Below, one piece after another: positions 15,412-23,305 of a stretch of 64,000 nt of DNA. A program made the translations under genes and the position numbers. Numbering within the stretch: the stretch's first letter is position 1; each line of letters begins with the position of its first letter. Under the pieces are notes generated by a model that saw only the letters and a program-made list of their open reading frames with translations, did not search any database and was not told the DNA's origin. This DNA is from an uncultured Alphaproteobacteria bacterium (GTDB taxonomy: Bacteria > Pseudomonadota > Alphaproteobacteria > Micavibrionales > Micavibrionaceae): the NCBI GenBank assembly GCA_937934135.1, contig CALHAW010000009.1:1-64000 (forward strand), read 5' to 3'.

Positions 15412-16163
15412 GGAAGTCTGGGGTTTCCGATAGGGATAACATTGTCCCTACCCTCTTGTGATACAGCAATGCCCCAGCTCCTTTTAATACCCTCAAATGA
15501 TCTCCTAATATCAAGAAATAAATCTGGATCACGCTTTATTTCAACCCAATCACTACCCAAATGCCGGACCCGTAAATCCCTAATAATCTGCTCCAGGGAG
15601 TTTGCAACTCCCTGACTTAAATTCTTAATCTCTTCGTCCCCTTCTTCATTATCGGGAGCCTTAGAAATGCTTTCTAATAAAAGGGCGTATTTATCTGTGA
15701 CCTTTTCTAAATTTATATCTTTGATAATAGGGCATTGTAGATCAAGGGAGCGATACATTGCCAACCTTGGCACTTGTGCAATACTGCCGATTAAAGCATT
15801 TCTTAAAGCCTGTGCCGTAGATTTTGTTTTTGCCGTAACCAGCGTTGCTATTCGAGTACCATCATTAATGAAAGAAACCACATCTTTAGAAAAAAGTGCT
15901 TCGATTTCTTCAGTCTTCTCCGCATTTAATAAAGTCATTTCGTTTAAATTTAAAAGAGAGGATGTAACAGCTATATCTGCTTCCTTAAGAGTTGGAAAAA
16001 TAAGTACGCTTCGATTAGTACCGTTAAAAACAACAGTTTTTCTTTTAATATCCAAGTAAGAAAAATCCAGCAAATGTCTAAAAACAATCAATTCACTAAT
16101 ATGAATAAAACTACTCATCTGCTCATCTTCATTTCCCCATAAATTTAGGATTTTTTCAGTCAT
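15408..16163 (-). CDS. Hypothetical protein (orphan, 251 aa)
   Basis: No family is recognised. The 251-residue product is soluble and begins MTEKILNLWGNEDEQMSSF. It contains alternating beta segments (TVVFNGTNRSVLIFPTL, residues 43-59) and long helices, an acidic patch NEEGDEE near residue 172, and a C-terminal region rich in Arg and Asp (DLFLDIRRSFEGIKRSWG). There is no signal peptide. GAGGT lies 8 nt before the ATG. Upstream, at 16194-16199, is a TTGACA -35 box in the block TTGACATAA, but the -10 is unclear. The stop codon overlaps the detached ispA 3' end by 3-4 nt. It follows the 16215 orphan on the same strand. Confidence 0.6.
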   Translation of the reverse strand: MTEKILNLWGNEDEQMSSFIHISELIVFRHLLDFSYLDIKRKTVVFNGTNRSVLIFPTLKEADIAVTSSLLNLNEMTLLNAEKTEEIEALFSKDVVSFINDGTRIATLVTAKTKSTAQALRNALIGSIAQVPRLAMYRSLDLQCPIIKDINLEKVTDKYALLLESISKAPDNEEGDEEIKNLSQGVANSLEQIIRDLRVRHLGSDWVEIKRDPDLFLDIRRSFEGIKRSWGIAVSQEGRDNVIPIGNPRLP

Positions 16164-16214
16164 AGCGGCAACCTCATATTAAAAATAAAGTTATGTCAAT
16201 AAAAGGGGCTACAC

Positions 16215-16727
16215 TTAAAGCCTTGCGTTTTTCAGTAACTGTATCAATGGAACAAACCCTTGCGTAACTTTTCTACCTAAGAAAAGCTTATCGTCTGCAT
16301 ACTCTAAGCTTTCAGCCTGCTTACCCACACACGAACTCATAAAGAACGACGTCATTGGTATCTTAAAGTACTTATATGTTTGTGATCCTACTTGCCTCAC
16401 ACGAAGGGTGAACAAATCATTCTTCAAACCTAACGCCAAACGATAAGGACCTGTTTTATTTTCAACCTGCACGCCCCAATCTTCTTTATATGCTTGCTGA
16501 GAATCTTTAATAAAATCACCCGACGGCACACTATGAATTAATGCCGTACGCAATGGCCAATTTTGTGCCTTTTTGAATGCCTTTTGAGCCTGAGATGCCC
16601 CATTAACGATATCCATACATCCTATCGCAAACTCTCTTTGCGCCAGATTAGATAAACCTCCCTTACTCCACCTTAAAAGTGAGACACTGGCGATTGCATA
16701 TTGATTGGTATTTGGTTCTATATTCAT
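16215..16727 (-). CDS. Hypothetical protein (orphan, 170 aa)
   Basis: No family is recognised. The 170-residue product begins MNIEPNTNQYAIASVSLLRW, is basic, has several aromatic residues, and shows no signal peptide or membrane segment. A central beta-rich part (ALGLKNDLFTLRVRQVG, about residues 98-114) is followed by KYFKIPMTSFFMSS. The start is well defined, because TTGACA, 17 nt, TTAAAA ends 7 nt before the ATG and no Shine-Dalgarno sequence is present. It lies 51 nt upstream of the 15408 orphan on the same strand. AT content is high compared with ispA and dxs, which suggests acquired DNA. Confidence 0.6.
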   Translation of the reverse strand: MNIEPNTNQYAIASVSLLRWSKGGLSNLAQREFAIGCMDIVNGASQAQKAFKKAQNWPLRTALIHSVPSGDFIKDSQQAYKEDWGVQVENKTGPYRLALGLKNDLFTLRVRQVGSQTYKYFKIPMTSFFMSSCVGKQAESLEYADDKLFLGRKVTQGFVPLIQLLKNARL

Positions 16728-16734
16728 AAAAAAT

Positions 16735-16763
16735 TTTTAACAATAACTACAAGCTTATGTCAA
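16735..16763 (-). promoter_or_regulatory. TTGACATAA promoter of the 16215 orphan (leaderless)
   Basis: On the minus strand TTGACA (16763-16758), a 17-nt spacer and TTAAAA (16740-16735) end 7 nt before the ATG at 16727. The -35 is extended as TTGACATAA. No Shine-Dalgarno sequence intervenes. Confidence 0.6.
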
Positions 16764-16811
16764 TACAAATAAAACCTTGGTGCCTTCCTCCCTTGGTGGT
16801 AAAACCCTTTC

Positions 16812-17126
16812 ATGCATTTTATCATTATTGGAAAAGACGGAAACGACGAGGAAGCCTTAGACCGCCGTATGGCCGCCCGCGAAGGCCACATGGCCTACAG
16901 CGAACTGGCCGCCAAAACGGGGGAGCAACTCATCGCTGCCGCCATGTTGGGGGCAGATGGCAACATGAATGGCTCTATCATGATTGTGGAATTTGACGAT
17001 ATTGATGGCGTAAAGGCATGGCTAGACACAGAAAGCTACATTACAGGCAATGTCTGGCAAAATATTCAAATCATCCCCTGCAAAATCGCCCCCGCTTTCC
17101 AACATTTAATTAAAAAAACCGCATAA
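16812..17126 (+). CDS. YciI family protein
   Basis: The 104-residue protein begins MHFIIIGKDGNDEEALDRR and has the YciI fold: a ferredoxin-like N-terminal strand, the R-x-x-H segment in AAREGHMAYSELAAKTG with the family histidine, GSIMIVEFDDIDGVKAWLDTE across residues 54-74, and a C-terminal strand IQIIPCKIAP. YciI-like proteins are small dimeric proteins, some with lyase or dehydratase activity. The role here is unknown. Codon choice is GC-richer and resembles the housekeeping genes rather than the flanking orphans, so this gene may be an original resident of the ispA-dxs interval. Confidence 0.82.
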   Translation: MHFIIIGKDGNDEEALDRRMAAREGHMAYSELAAKTGEQLIAAAMLGADGNMNGSIMIVEFDDIDGVKAWLDTESYITGNVWQNIQIIPCKIAPAFQHLIKKTA

Positions 17127-17217
17127 TATCAATCCCTTAACTTTAAATTATCATAATATTAATGTTATTCATTCATACTGCTTCTTAACCACACAATAAT
17201 AGGGGCTGTGTAATAAT

Positions 17218-17739
17218 TTGAATGCACAAAATTTTATTAATAAGAACGTACAATCCGGCAAAGATATTGTTTTTGCGGAAGATCATTTGGTAACCACAAA
17301 TACTTTTGATCTGATGAACCAAACCATTCTCGACAACCCTGGAAAAATCTCTGCTGTATCATTAGAAATTCCAGCAGAACTGCAACCCTTCCTTGATAAA
17401 GCAGCTGCGGGAAACATAAATGCAGAAACCTTTGTCAAACAAGTTAGAATTACAACAGAGCAAAGCCATTTAGACGCCGCTCGTAATTTATTAAATCATG
17501 AAGAAATCACACAAAAAGACTATGATCAATATGAACAACGCATTAACCAACGGGTTGAAGACATTATAAATGGAAGCGGAGACGAATACCCTCTCGAACA
17601 AAAAATTGAAGACGAAAAAATGTTTGGATCAATGTATCATTTGACACAAACAGCAGAAAAAAACGGTGTAAAAGTCATAGCCAATGATTTTTATGCCGAA
17701 TGCGGCATAATTCGCACTCGCTACAGCAAACCTCTCTAG
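17218..17739 (+). pseudogene. 5' part of a split ChaN/Tiki-like protein gene
   Basis: The reading frame starts with TTG at 17218. The start is uncertain, with AGGGGCTG about 10 nt upstream. It encodes VFAEDH near residue 20, like the GExH motif of the ChaN/Tiki/erythromycin-esterase superfamily, and ends its domain-like part at ANDFYAE (codon ending 17700). Frame and content then break at TGCGGCATAAT. A matching C-terminal half lies at 19148-19549, and joining 17700 to 19148 restores one frame of about 294 residues reading FYAE-TRHYDLDRE. The last 13 codons of this frame are therefore insert-derived. Superfamily members are haem-binding, esterase or protease-like proteins. The call is tentative, the split is better supported. 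Confidence 0.6.
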
Positions 17740-18068
17740 CTGTTGTTAGTTCTTACGAGCATGATGGAAAACCAACCGAAGGTTTTACAATATGCTTAGG
17801 AAATGTGAACTTGGCGGAATACGCGGCTAAATGGCAACGGCTAGCACAGCAAGAGAATGACTTGGGTGGTTCATATATCTGTGGCGTAGTTTATTCTAAG
17901 GACGGCGAAGTATATGCACAAGCAGAGGCCAATCCAAACGAAGTAAGCTCAAATTACGTTCAAGATATAGAGAAATGGAAGATGGGTGTCAGAACGCTAC
18001 TTTCGAAAATAACTAGAGAGCAACAACCAAGCTTTAGAAGAGTTGGGTTTAATTATTTGCGGTCGTAA
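17700..18068 (+). CDS. Hypothetical ORF inside the insertion (possibly 5'-truncated)
   Basis: This 122-codon frame uses an ATG formed exactly at the insertion junction, so its first residues may not be native. The body, from AVVSSYEHDGKPTEGF through GGSYICGVVYSKDGEVYAQ to the C-terminal FRRVGFNYLRS, has a beta-rich centre and a helical end, but I recognise no family. There is no ribosome binding site before the ATG. The gene converges with the Nudix-like gene, with 13 nt between stop codons. It may be the remaining 3' part of a gene carried in with the insert, or a complete small gene. Confidence 0.35.
   Translation: MRHNSHSLQQTSLAVVSSYEHDGKPTEGFTICLGNVNLAEYAAKWQRLAQQENDLGGSYICGVVYSKDGEVYAQAEANPNEVSSNYVQDIEKWKMGVRTLLSKITREQQPSFRRVGFNYLRS
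17701..17711 (+). repeat. Direct repeat TGCGGCATAAT, left end of insertion
   Basis: TGCGGCATAAT begins at the first base after the last host-like codon of the split gene. The same 11 bases recur at 19132-19142. They may be terminal repeats of the insert or a target-site duplication. Confidence 0.55.
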
Positions 18069-18081
18069 TGGCTATATTTAT

Positions 18082-18948
18082 CTACATGGTATTTGACGGC
18101 CTAGGCAAACCATCTTTAACACGACGTATCATATCGACGCGGCTGATAGTTGCTTTGTAATCAATTTCGGCCATATCAGATAGAGTATCGTCTTGTTCTA
18201 ATTTTAGTCTAGATTGTTCTAATTGCTCTTCAAGGTCAGTTAAAGACATAAAATCTCCTTGTTCATAAAAAGCATTTCCAAGCATCGTTTCAATTTTACT
18301 TTCAACTTTATCAGTCCTTACAGGAATAGCTCCCTCAAAATCTGATACACCCACTACAAATATTTTTTGCAAGATAGGAGTTGGTGGATTAGTTGTAAAG
18401 CTTCTTTTTGAAAGTAATTCCTCATCTCTTTCAATGGGGGGTGAACTTTTATCTTTATTTTGATTATAACTCCAACCGTGCTCCTCTTCTGTTTCACGTG
18501 CGGCGGCTGAAAATGCTGGCTCTAATCTGAGATTAGTGATTTTAGAGCTTGATAACAAAGCGGCAACAAACTTTGTATCGTCAATATCTGTAACCTCAAT
18601 TCCTAATTCATCTTTTAGAAATGCAATTTGTTTAGCTGGTTTTACAAGTTCTGCGTATTGCTCTTCGCCGTTTAAATCGAAAATCAAATCCTGTGTTCCA
18701 CCAGGCGGAACGGCAACTTCTATTCCTGTTCTGTTTGTTCTTACAACAGCAAAATATGGCTCTAGAGGTTTATCTGAAGCTTCATCGATATAAGGCATAG
18801 AAAAGCTGTAAATGCCATCAGGCCCCTTGTGCTCGACTAACTTAACAGCATTAGCCCATGTATAAGCAAGTACGCCAGATGGGCCGCTATTTTTTAGTGA
18901 TAGGATTTCTTCTGCTTCGTGTGTAAAGCCTTTTAAGTTAGCACTCAT
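18082..18948 (-). CDS. Nudix-like hydrolase (288 aa) inside the split gene
   Basis: Residues 143-159 read EPAFSAAARETEEEHGW, which fits the catalytic part of the Nudix box (E-x7-R-E-x-x-E-E-x-G) with E143, R151, E152, E155, E156 and G158. The leading glycine of the full box is replaced. Nudix enzymes hydrolyse nucleoside diphosphates linked to other groups. The N-terminal 140 residues contain a beta-rich region (PYFAVVRTNRTGIEVAV) that could be the fold's first half. The C-terminal 90 residues are acidic and coiled-coil-like (LTDLEEQLEQSRLKLEQDD). AAAAGGTAG precedes the ATG and TTGTGT, 17 nt, TTAATT lies upstream, so it has its own promoter. Substrate unknown. Confidence 0.6.
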   Translation of the reverse strand: MSANLKGFTHEAEEILSLKNSGPSGVLAYTWANAVKLVEHKGPDGIYSFSMPYIDEASDKPLEPYFAVVRTNRTGIEVAVPPGGTQDLIFDLNGEEQYAELVKPAKQIAFLKDELGIEVTDIDDTKFVAALLSSSKITNLRLEPAFSAAARETEEEHGWSYNQNKDKSSPPIERDEELLSKRSFTTNPPTPILQKIFVVGVSDFEGAIPVRTDKVESKIETMLGNAFYEQGDFMSLTDLEEQLEQSRLKLEQDDTLSDMAEIDYKATISRVDMIRRVKDGLPRPSNTM

Positions 18949-19131
18949 TTTCTACCTTTTCATAAATTAACACTCTATATTATGTATACACAAACTTGCT
19001 GGAAAGACAAGCAATAACAACTTTCTTTATCAAGTACGTAATGAGTGCCATTTACGCTTATCAATATATTCAAATTTATTCCGCATTGTCGCACTGAAGA
19101 AACGCTGAAATACAACAGTTAGTGACTTCGG

Positions 19132-19142
19132 TGCGGCATAAT
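19132..19142 (+). repeat. Direct repeat TGCGGCATAAT, right end of insertion
   Basis: This second copy of the 11-base repeat lies 5 nt before the point (19148) where the host reading frame resumes. A small hairpin (ATCATAA / TTATGAT, about 19141-19163) overlaps the junction. Confidence 0.55.
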
Positions 19143-19147
19143 CATAA

Positions 19148-19549
19148 ACTCGGCATTATGATTTAGATCGTGAAATCGTTCCCCTTTTAGAACTTAATAA
19201 AATAGGGCTAGAACATCTGTTAAAACGCTTTGATGATAATACAGATCATGCCCTTCTTGCTGAAAAAATAGATCTCTCAACTGCACGTCCCATCCTCGTC
19301 CACAGGGGCGCTGCGCATGTATGGGATATTGGCGGTTACAGTGATGGCTTGGACGACACCCTAGAAAAAGCAGGCCGTGACGTCGTAACAATCGGGAATT
19401 ACAGCAATTTACCAAATATCCAAAATGTATTTAACGCCCTTCAAGGCTCAGACCTCTCTATAAAAGACGCAACTGATGCAACTATTATTAATGGGAAGCT
19501 AATAAAACAACCAGATCTCAACTTAATTCAAACGCCAACACCCCCTTAA
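19148..19549 (+). pseudogene. 3' part of a split ChaN/Tiki-like protein gene
   Basis: An open frame of 133 codons plus stop runs from 19148 (TRHYDLDREIVPLLEL...) with no start codon or ribosome binding site, and stops upstream of 19148 close the frame. It contains the second superfamily signature, VHRGAAHVWDIGG followed by GLDDTLEKAGRDVVTIG, as expected for the C-terminal half of a ChaN/Tiki-like protein. It is the natural continuation of the 17218 frame across about 1.45 kb of inserted DNA. No internal frameshift is visible, so the disruption may be fairly recent. Confidence 0.6.
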
Positions 19550-19600
19550 CAATCAAAAAAACCTAGCTTTTCATTCTGTTGCGCGGTAAAACGCATAACC

Positions 19601-21523
19601 ATGTCAAAATCGATAAAAGCAGCGCCAGAGCCAGAAGAAGTGCCACAAGCAAGCAGCACGCTCCTTGATTCCGTCAATGAACCCGCCGATATACGCGGTT
19701 TTAATGATGCTCAACTAAAACAGCTCGCCGATGAACTGCGCACCGCCACCATTGATGCCGTTTCCCATACGGGCGGGCATTTGGGCGCGGGGCTTGGTGT
19801 GGTGGAACTGACAACCGCTATTCACGCTGTCTTTAACACCCCGCATGATAAACTCATCTTCGATGTGGGTCATCAATGCTACCCCCATAAAATCCTAACG
19901 GGACGCAAAGACCGCATTAAAACCTTACGTCAGGGCGGCGGACTTTCTGGCTTTACCAAACGCAGCGAAAGCAAATATGACCCCTTCGGCGCCGCTCACA
20001 GCTCAACTTCCATTTCCGCAGGCCTCGGCATGGCCGTTGCCGCTGACCTTCAGGGGGTCGAAAAAAACGTTATCGCCGTGATTGGTGATGGCGCGATGAG
20101 CGCCGGGATGGCTTACGAGGCTCTCAATAATGCAGGCGATCTGGATAAAAACCTCATCGTCATTTTAAATGATAACCAAATGTCGATTGCACCACCCGTT
20201 GGCGCGCTGTCTAAATATCTGACGGGGCTTGTCTCCTCTAAACCTTACGTGAATGCGCGTGAAATGGGTAAGAAAATTCTGCCCCCACCACTGCGCAAAG
20301 CCGCCAAGGCCGCAGAGGAAACTTTGCGCATCCATACCTCTGATGGGACATTGTTTGAAGAAATGGGCTTTTATTATATCGGTCCCGTTGATGGCCATGA
20401 CATGAGCCAGCTTTTACCCACCTTACGCAATATCCGCGATAACCCAAATCACGGCCCCGTGCTTATTCATGCCATTACGCAAAAGGGTAAGGGCTATATG
20501 CCCGCAGAAAATTCAAATGATAAAATGCACGGTGTTGCGAAATTTGATGTGGTAACAGGAAACCAATTTAAACCCAAATCTTCCCGCCCGTCTTACACCA
20601 AAGTTTTCGCCCAAAGCTTGATTAAAGAAGCCCAAAAGGACGATAAAATCATCGGCATTACCGCCGCCATGCCAGACGGCACAGGCATGGATTTATTTGG
20701 CCACGCTTTCCCTGATCGTATGTTTGATGTCGGCATTGCCGAACAACACGCCGTCACCTTCGCCGCAGGCCTCGCCGCCGAAGGAATGAAACCCTTTGCT
20801 ACAATCTATTCCACCTTCCTCCAACGCGGTTATGATCAGGTAGTGCATGATGTTGCCATTCAAAATTTATCCGTGCGCTTTGCCATGGACCGCGCAGGAC
20901 TTGTGGGGGCAGATGGCTGTACCCATGCTGGTGCGTTTGACGTGGCTTACCTTGGTTGCCTCCCTAACTTTATCTTGATGGCCGCCGCGGATGAAGCCGA
21001 ACTAACTCACATGGTCGCCACCGCCGCCGCTTATGATGACGGCCCCCTCGCCCTGCGTTATGCCCGCGGTGAAGGGACAGGGATAGAAATTCCAGAACAC
21101 GGACAAATCCTCGAAATAGGTAAGGGCCGCATTGTGCGCGAAGGCACAGACGTCGCCATCTTATCCTACGGCACGCGCCTTGAAGAATGCCTCTTGGCCG
21201 CCGACCAACTGGCACAAAAGAATATCAGCGCCACCGTCGCCGATGCCCGCTTTGCCAAACCCCTTGATGAGGCACTCATCCGTGACCTCGCCAAAAACCA
21301 TCATACCTTAATCACGATAGAGGAAGGCGCCATTGGCGGGTTTGGATCATACGTATTAGAATTTATCTGCAATGATCCCCCCCTCCAATCCTCAAATACA
21401 TCAATCCCCAAACTCCGCACCATGCACCTGCCCGATATCTTCCAAGACCACGACAAACCAGAAGAGCAATATAAACAAGCGTGCCTGACGGCGAAGAATA
21501 TTGTGGAGAGAGTTAGCTCTTAA
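19601..21523 (+). CDS. dxs: 1-deoxy-D-xylulose-5-phosphate synthase
   Basis: Dxs joins pyruvate and glyceraldehyde 3-phosphate in the first, flux-controlling step of the MEP pathway. It uses thiamine diphosphate and Mg2+. The 640-residue protein shows [11 protein letters not shown] and [11 protein letters not shown] near the start, the ThDP motif GDGAMSAG...NDNQMS (about 160-190) and the [15 protein letters not shown] segment with the catalytic glutamate. The length is normal. It would usually follow ispA directly. Together with ispA and ispH in the window it covers the two ends of isoprenoid precursor synthesis. No Shine-Dalgarno sequence is seen before the ATG. Confidence 0.96.
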   Translation: MSKSIKAAPEPEEVPQASSTLLDSVNEPADIRGFNDAQLKQLADELRTATIDAVSHTGGHLGAGLGVVELTTAIHAVFNTPHDKLIFDVGHQCYPHKILTGRKDRIKTLRQGGGLSGFTKRSESKYDPFGAAHSSTSISAGLGMAVAADLQGVEKNVIAVIGDGAMSAGMAYEALNNAGDLDKNLIVILNDNQMSIAPPVGALSKYLTGLVSSKPYVNAREMGKKILPPPLRKAAKAAEETLRIHTSDGTLFEEMGFYYIGPVDGHDMSQLLPTLRNIRDNPNHGPVLIHAITQKGKGYMPAENSNDKMHGVAKFDVVTGNQFKPKSSRPSYTKVFAQSLIKEAQKDDKIIGITAAMPDGTGMDLFGHAFPDRMFDVGIAEQHAVTFAAGLAAEGMKPFATIYSTFLQRGYDQVVHDVAIQNLSVRFAMDRAGLVGADGCTHAGAFDVAYLGCLPNFILMAAADEAELTHMVATAAAYDDGPLALRYARGEGTGIEIPEHGQILEIGKGRIVREGTDVAILSYGTRLEECLLAADQLAQKNISATVADARFAKPLDEALIRDLAKNHHTLITIEEGAIGGFGSYVLEFICNDPPLQSSNTSIPKLRTMHLPDIFQDHDKPEEQYKQACLTAKNIVERVSS

Positions 21524-21524
21524 C

Positions 21525-21643
21525 GTCATTGCAAGGCATAAGATGACGACGCAATCTATAAAACAACCTGCTATTTACATCCTTACCAATCAAAGAAGGG
21601 ATTCTATAATAGATTGCCGCGTCGCCATTGCTCCTCTCAATGA
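21525..21643. repeat. Imperfect inverted repeat downstream of dxs
   Basis: The left arm (21525-21559) begins GTCATTGCAAGG and ends ACGCAATCTAT. The right arm (21609-21643) begins ATAGATTGCCGCGTCG and ends CTCTCAATGA. The right arm is an approximate reverse complement of the left, leaving a 49-nt centre. The ends match the outer arms of the maeB repeat (TCATTGC). Transcripts from dxs could fold here. It resembles small palindromic repeats that are scattered between genes, with no coding capacity. Confidence 0.6.
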
Positions 21644-21661
21644 AAATATAATTTACATTAC

Positions 21662-21696
21662 TTGACATTATAGGAATAATATCCTATAATGTCATC
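21662..21696 (+). promoter_or_regulatory. Consensus promoter embedded in a 13-bp-arm palindrome
   Basis: TTGACA (21662-21667), a 17-nt spacer and TATAAT (21685-21690) form a perfect sigma70 promoter ending 6 nt before the ATG at 21697. It lies within a perfect inverted repeat: TGACATTATAGGA (21663-21675), centre ATAATA, TCCTATAATGTCA (21682-21694). The two arms overlap the -35 and -10 boxes, as in an operator for a dimeric repressor. Confidence 0.75.
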
Positions 21697-22143
21697 ATGA
21701 CTGAAAATACCGATGATATAAACACACCCCAAACCGAAAAAACCACCCCTACCAAAAAGCATAACCCTTATGAAGATATGGCGCAGGCATTGGACACGAA
21801 GATGCGGGAATCCTTCCCCATTGATCCGCCCCATTTTCGCATAATGGATCCCGCCACCATCTTGGGGCGGCAGATGTTGGCGCTCGATGATATATTCTGC
21901 GAGGCCCTCGATACATTTGATGAGAATAAACGCAAACCCTATAACAGCGCCTATACTTTCATGCTCCCTATTATCCTGAAAATACAGCAAAACTGCCAAT
22001 CTACTGGCCGCGCTATTGGTACGATTGACTATATGGAGCATCTACAACGCCCCCAACGTCCACAAAATCACGCCGCTTCGCACCGTCCCCCCCTCCCCCC
22101 CGTGCCTCCTATGAACAAACAAACTGAGTTTGGTGATGAATAA
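21697..22143 (+). CDS. Hypothetical protein, first gene of a palindrome-controlled pair
   Basis: I do not recognise the family. The 148-residue product has a hydrophilic N-terminus rich in Thr and Lys, a helical centre (ILGRQMLALDDIFCEALDTF, about residues 54-73) and a C-terminal tail rich in Pro, Gln and His (RPPLPPVPP). There is no signal peptide. It starts on an ATG 6 nt after a perfect TATAAT box without a ribosome binding site, so the message is probably leaderless and under operator control. It overlaps the next gene by up to 14 nt. The layout is phage- or element-like, but no other phage genes are seen. Confidence 0.6.
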   Translation: MTENTDDINTPQTEKTTPTKKHNPYEDMAQALDTKMRESFPIDPPHFRIMDPATILGRQMLALDDIFCEALDTFDENKRKPYNSAYTFMLPIILKIQQNCQSTGRAIGTIDYMEHLQRPQRPQNHAASHRPPLPPVPPMNKQTEFGDE

Positions 22144-22369
22144 TAAAGGGTGGACACCGGAAAAGCGCGCGGCGGCGGCGAAACGCGCCCGCGATAACCG
22201 CCCATGGGAAAAATCCACTGGCCCCACCACAGATGCGGGCAAGGATGTGGTTAAAAATAATGCGCTGAAACATGGCGGGCGCTCTGCCGCTTACCGTGCC
22301 TTGCTCAAAACCCTGAATGAACAAGAAAAATGGCTGAAATCCCTCGCTTTACCAGACCAAAATGCTTAA
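22130..22369 (+). CDS. Hypothetical protein with STGPTT-x-GK...NALKHGG motif
   Basis: The 79-residue basic product contains WEKSTGPTTDAGKDVVKNN and NALKHGGRSA. This kind of STGP(R/T)T-x-x-GK-x(6)-NALKHG motif recurs in many small proteins of phages and mobile elements and in N-terminal regions of larger ones. Its role is not established. The N-terminus is rich in Lys, Arg and Ala. The start could be the ATG at 22130 or at 22136. Both overlap the end of the upstream gene, so the pair is translationally coupled and shares the palindromic promoter at 21662. Confidence 0.6.
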   Translation: MVMNNKGWTPEKRAAAAKRARDNRPWEKSTGPTTDAGKDVVKNNALKHGGRSAAYRALLKTLNEQEKWLKSLALPDQNA

Positions 22370-22450
22370 AATTATACAAATGAATAACAAATCAAAAATC
22401 GTTTCGCTTTTTATTGATGCTCGGCATAAGGCACGGCGCGTATATCCAAT

Positions 22451-23176
22451 ATGCGGGCAACGAATAACGACGCAGAAATGGAAATGGAAATGATTTTTAA
22501 AAAGCCAACAATCGTACTCTTTGATATGGACGGCACCACGGTGCGGCATGTAAACCCCGTGTTTTTGTCTATCCTCGAATCCATCGATAACATCATCTAC
22601 CGCACCGCCAATCTGATCCGCCGCCGCAAGGAAATCATTGATTTATCCGAAGACCCCGCCGCACCGCGCGGACTTTTGGTACATCGCGCACTTCATAAAA
22701 TTCGCCGTAAACCCGTTGAACAAATCGTACAACCCTGTCCCGGCATTTATCTACTGCTTAATCTTTTGAAACGCAATAACATTCCCATGGGCGTTGTCAG
22801 TAACTCCCTCGGTAAGGGTTATGGCCATGACATCTTAAAGACATTCCACCTCAATGGTTATTACGATGCGCAAATCTTCCGCGAAGACATTCAACGCTCA
22901 AAACCGCACCCAGACCCTATTTTACGGGCCTTGCGGGCAATCAAAGAAGAACCCAGCGCCGATGACGTTGTCTGGTATATCGGGGATCGCCATAAAGATG
23001 TCGCCGCCACGGTAGAGGCAAATAAACTGATGCCCTGTGACATTATCCCCTTTGCTTACGGCCTTGATGCCGCCGTTGCCATTATGAAATATAATATTGG
23101 TAATGACCATATTATTATGAATTACGCTGACTTCTTCTCACAGGTAAAACCCTTGATTGAAAGCGATGATGTCTAA
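22451..23176 (+). CDS. HAD-family phosphatase (phosphoglycolate phosphatase-like)
   Basis: The 241-residue protein carries the four haloacid dehalogenase motifs: LFDMDGT (nucleophile Asp), VVSNS, a lysine in QRSKPHPDP, and YIGDRHKDV (acid cluster). A helical cap lies between motifs I and II and contains a very basic RRRK segment. Such enzymes dephosphorylate small metabolites. The substrate here is unknown. An ATG at 22490 (MIFKKPTIVLFDMDG) is an equally good start. The gene is followed by a 129-nt gap with a small CATTACA/TGTAATG hairpin, and converges with sppA. Confidence 0.85.
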   Translation: MRATNNDAEMEMEMIFKKPTIVLFDMDGTTVRHVNPVFLSILESIDNIIYRTANLIRRRKEIIDLSEDPAAPRGLLVHRALHKIRRKPVEQIVQPCPGIYLLLNLLKRNNIPMGVVSNSLGKGYGHDILKTFHLNGYYDAQIFREDIQRSKPHPDPILRALRAIKEEPSADDVVWYIGDRHKDVAATVEANKLMPCDIIPFAYGLDAAVAIMKYNIGNDHIIMNYADFFSQVKPLIESDDV

Positions 23177-23305
23177 ATCATCATTACAAAAAATATCATG
23201 TAATGGTAACAATCATAATAATAATAAAAATGATAATAATTTTATTGGCGTTTATTGGTGTCTATTTGCGGTCACTCTCTTCGGGTTACGTACCCAACAT
23301 ACCCT

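Noticed and set aside
16757..16996. Frame starting MSIQIKPW over the YciI gene start
   Set aside because: Its ATG is the complement of the TTGACATAA promoter of the 16215 orphan, and the YciI frame explains the region.
17700..19147. Integron cassette or insertion sequence in the split gene
   Set aside because: No attC-like core sites, transposase, or inverted terminal repeats could be identified, only the 11-bp direct repeat.
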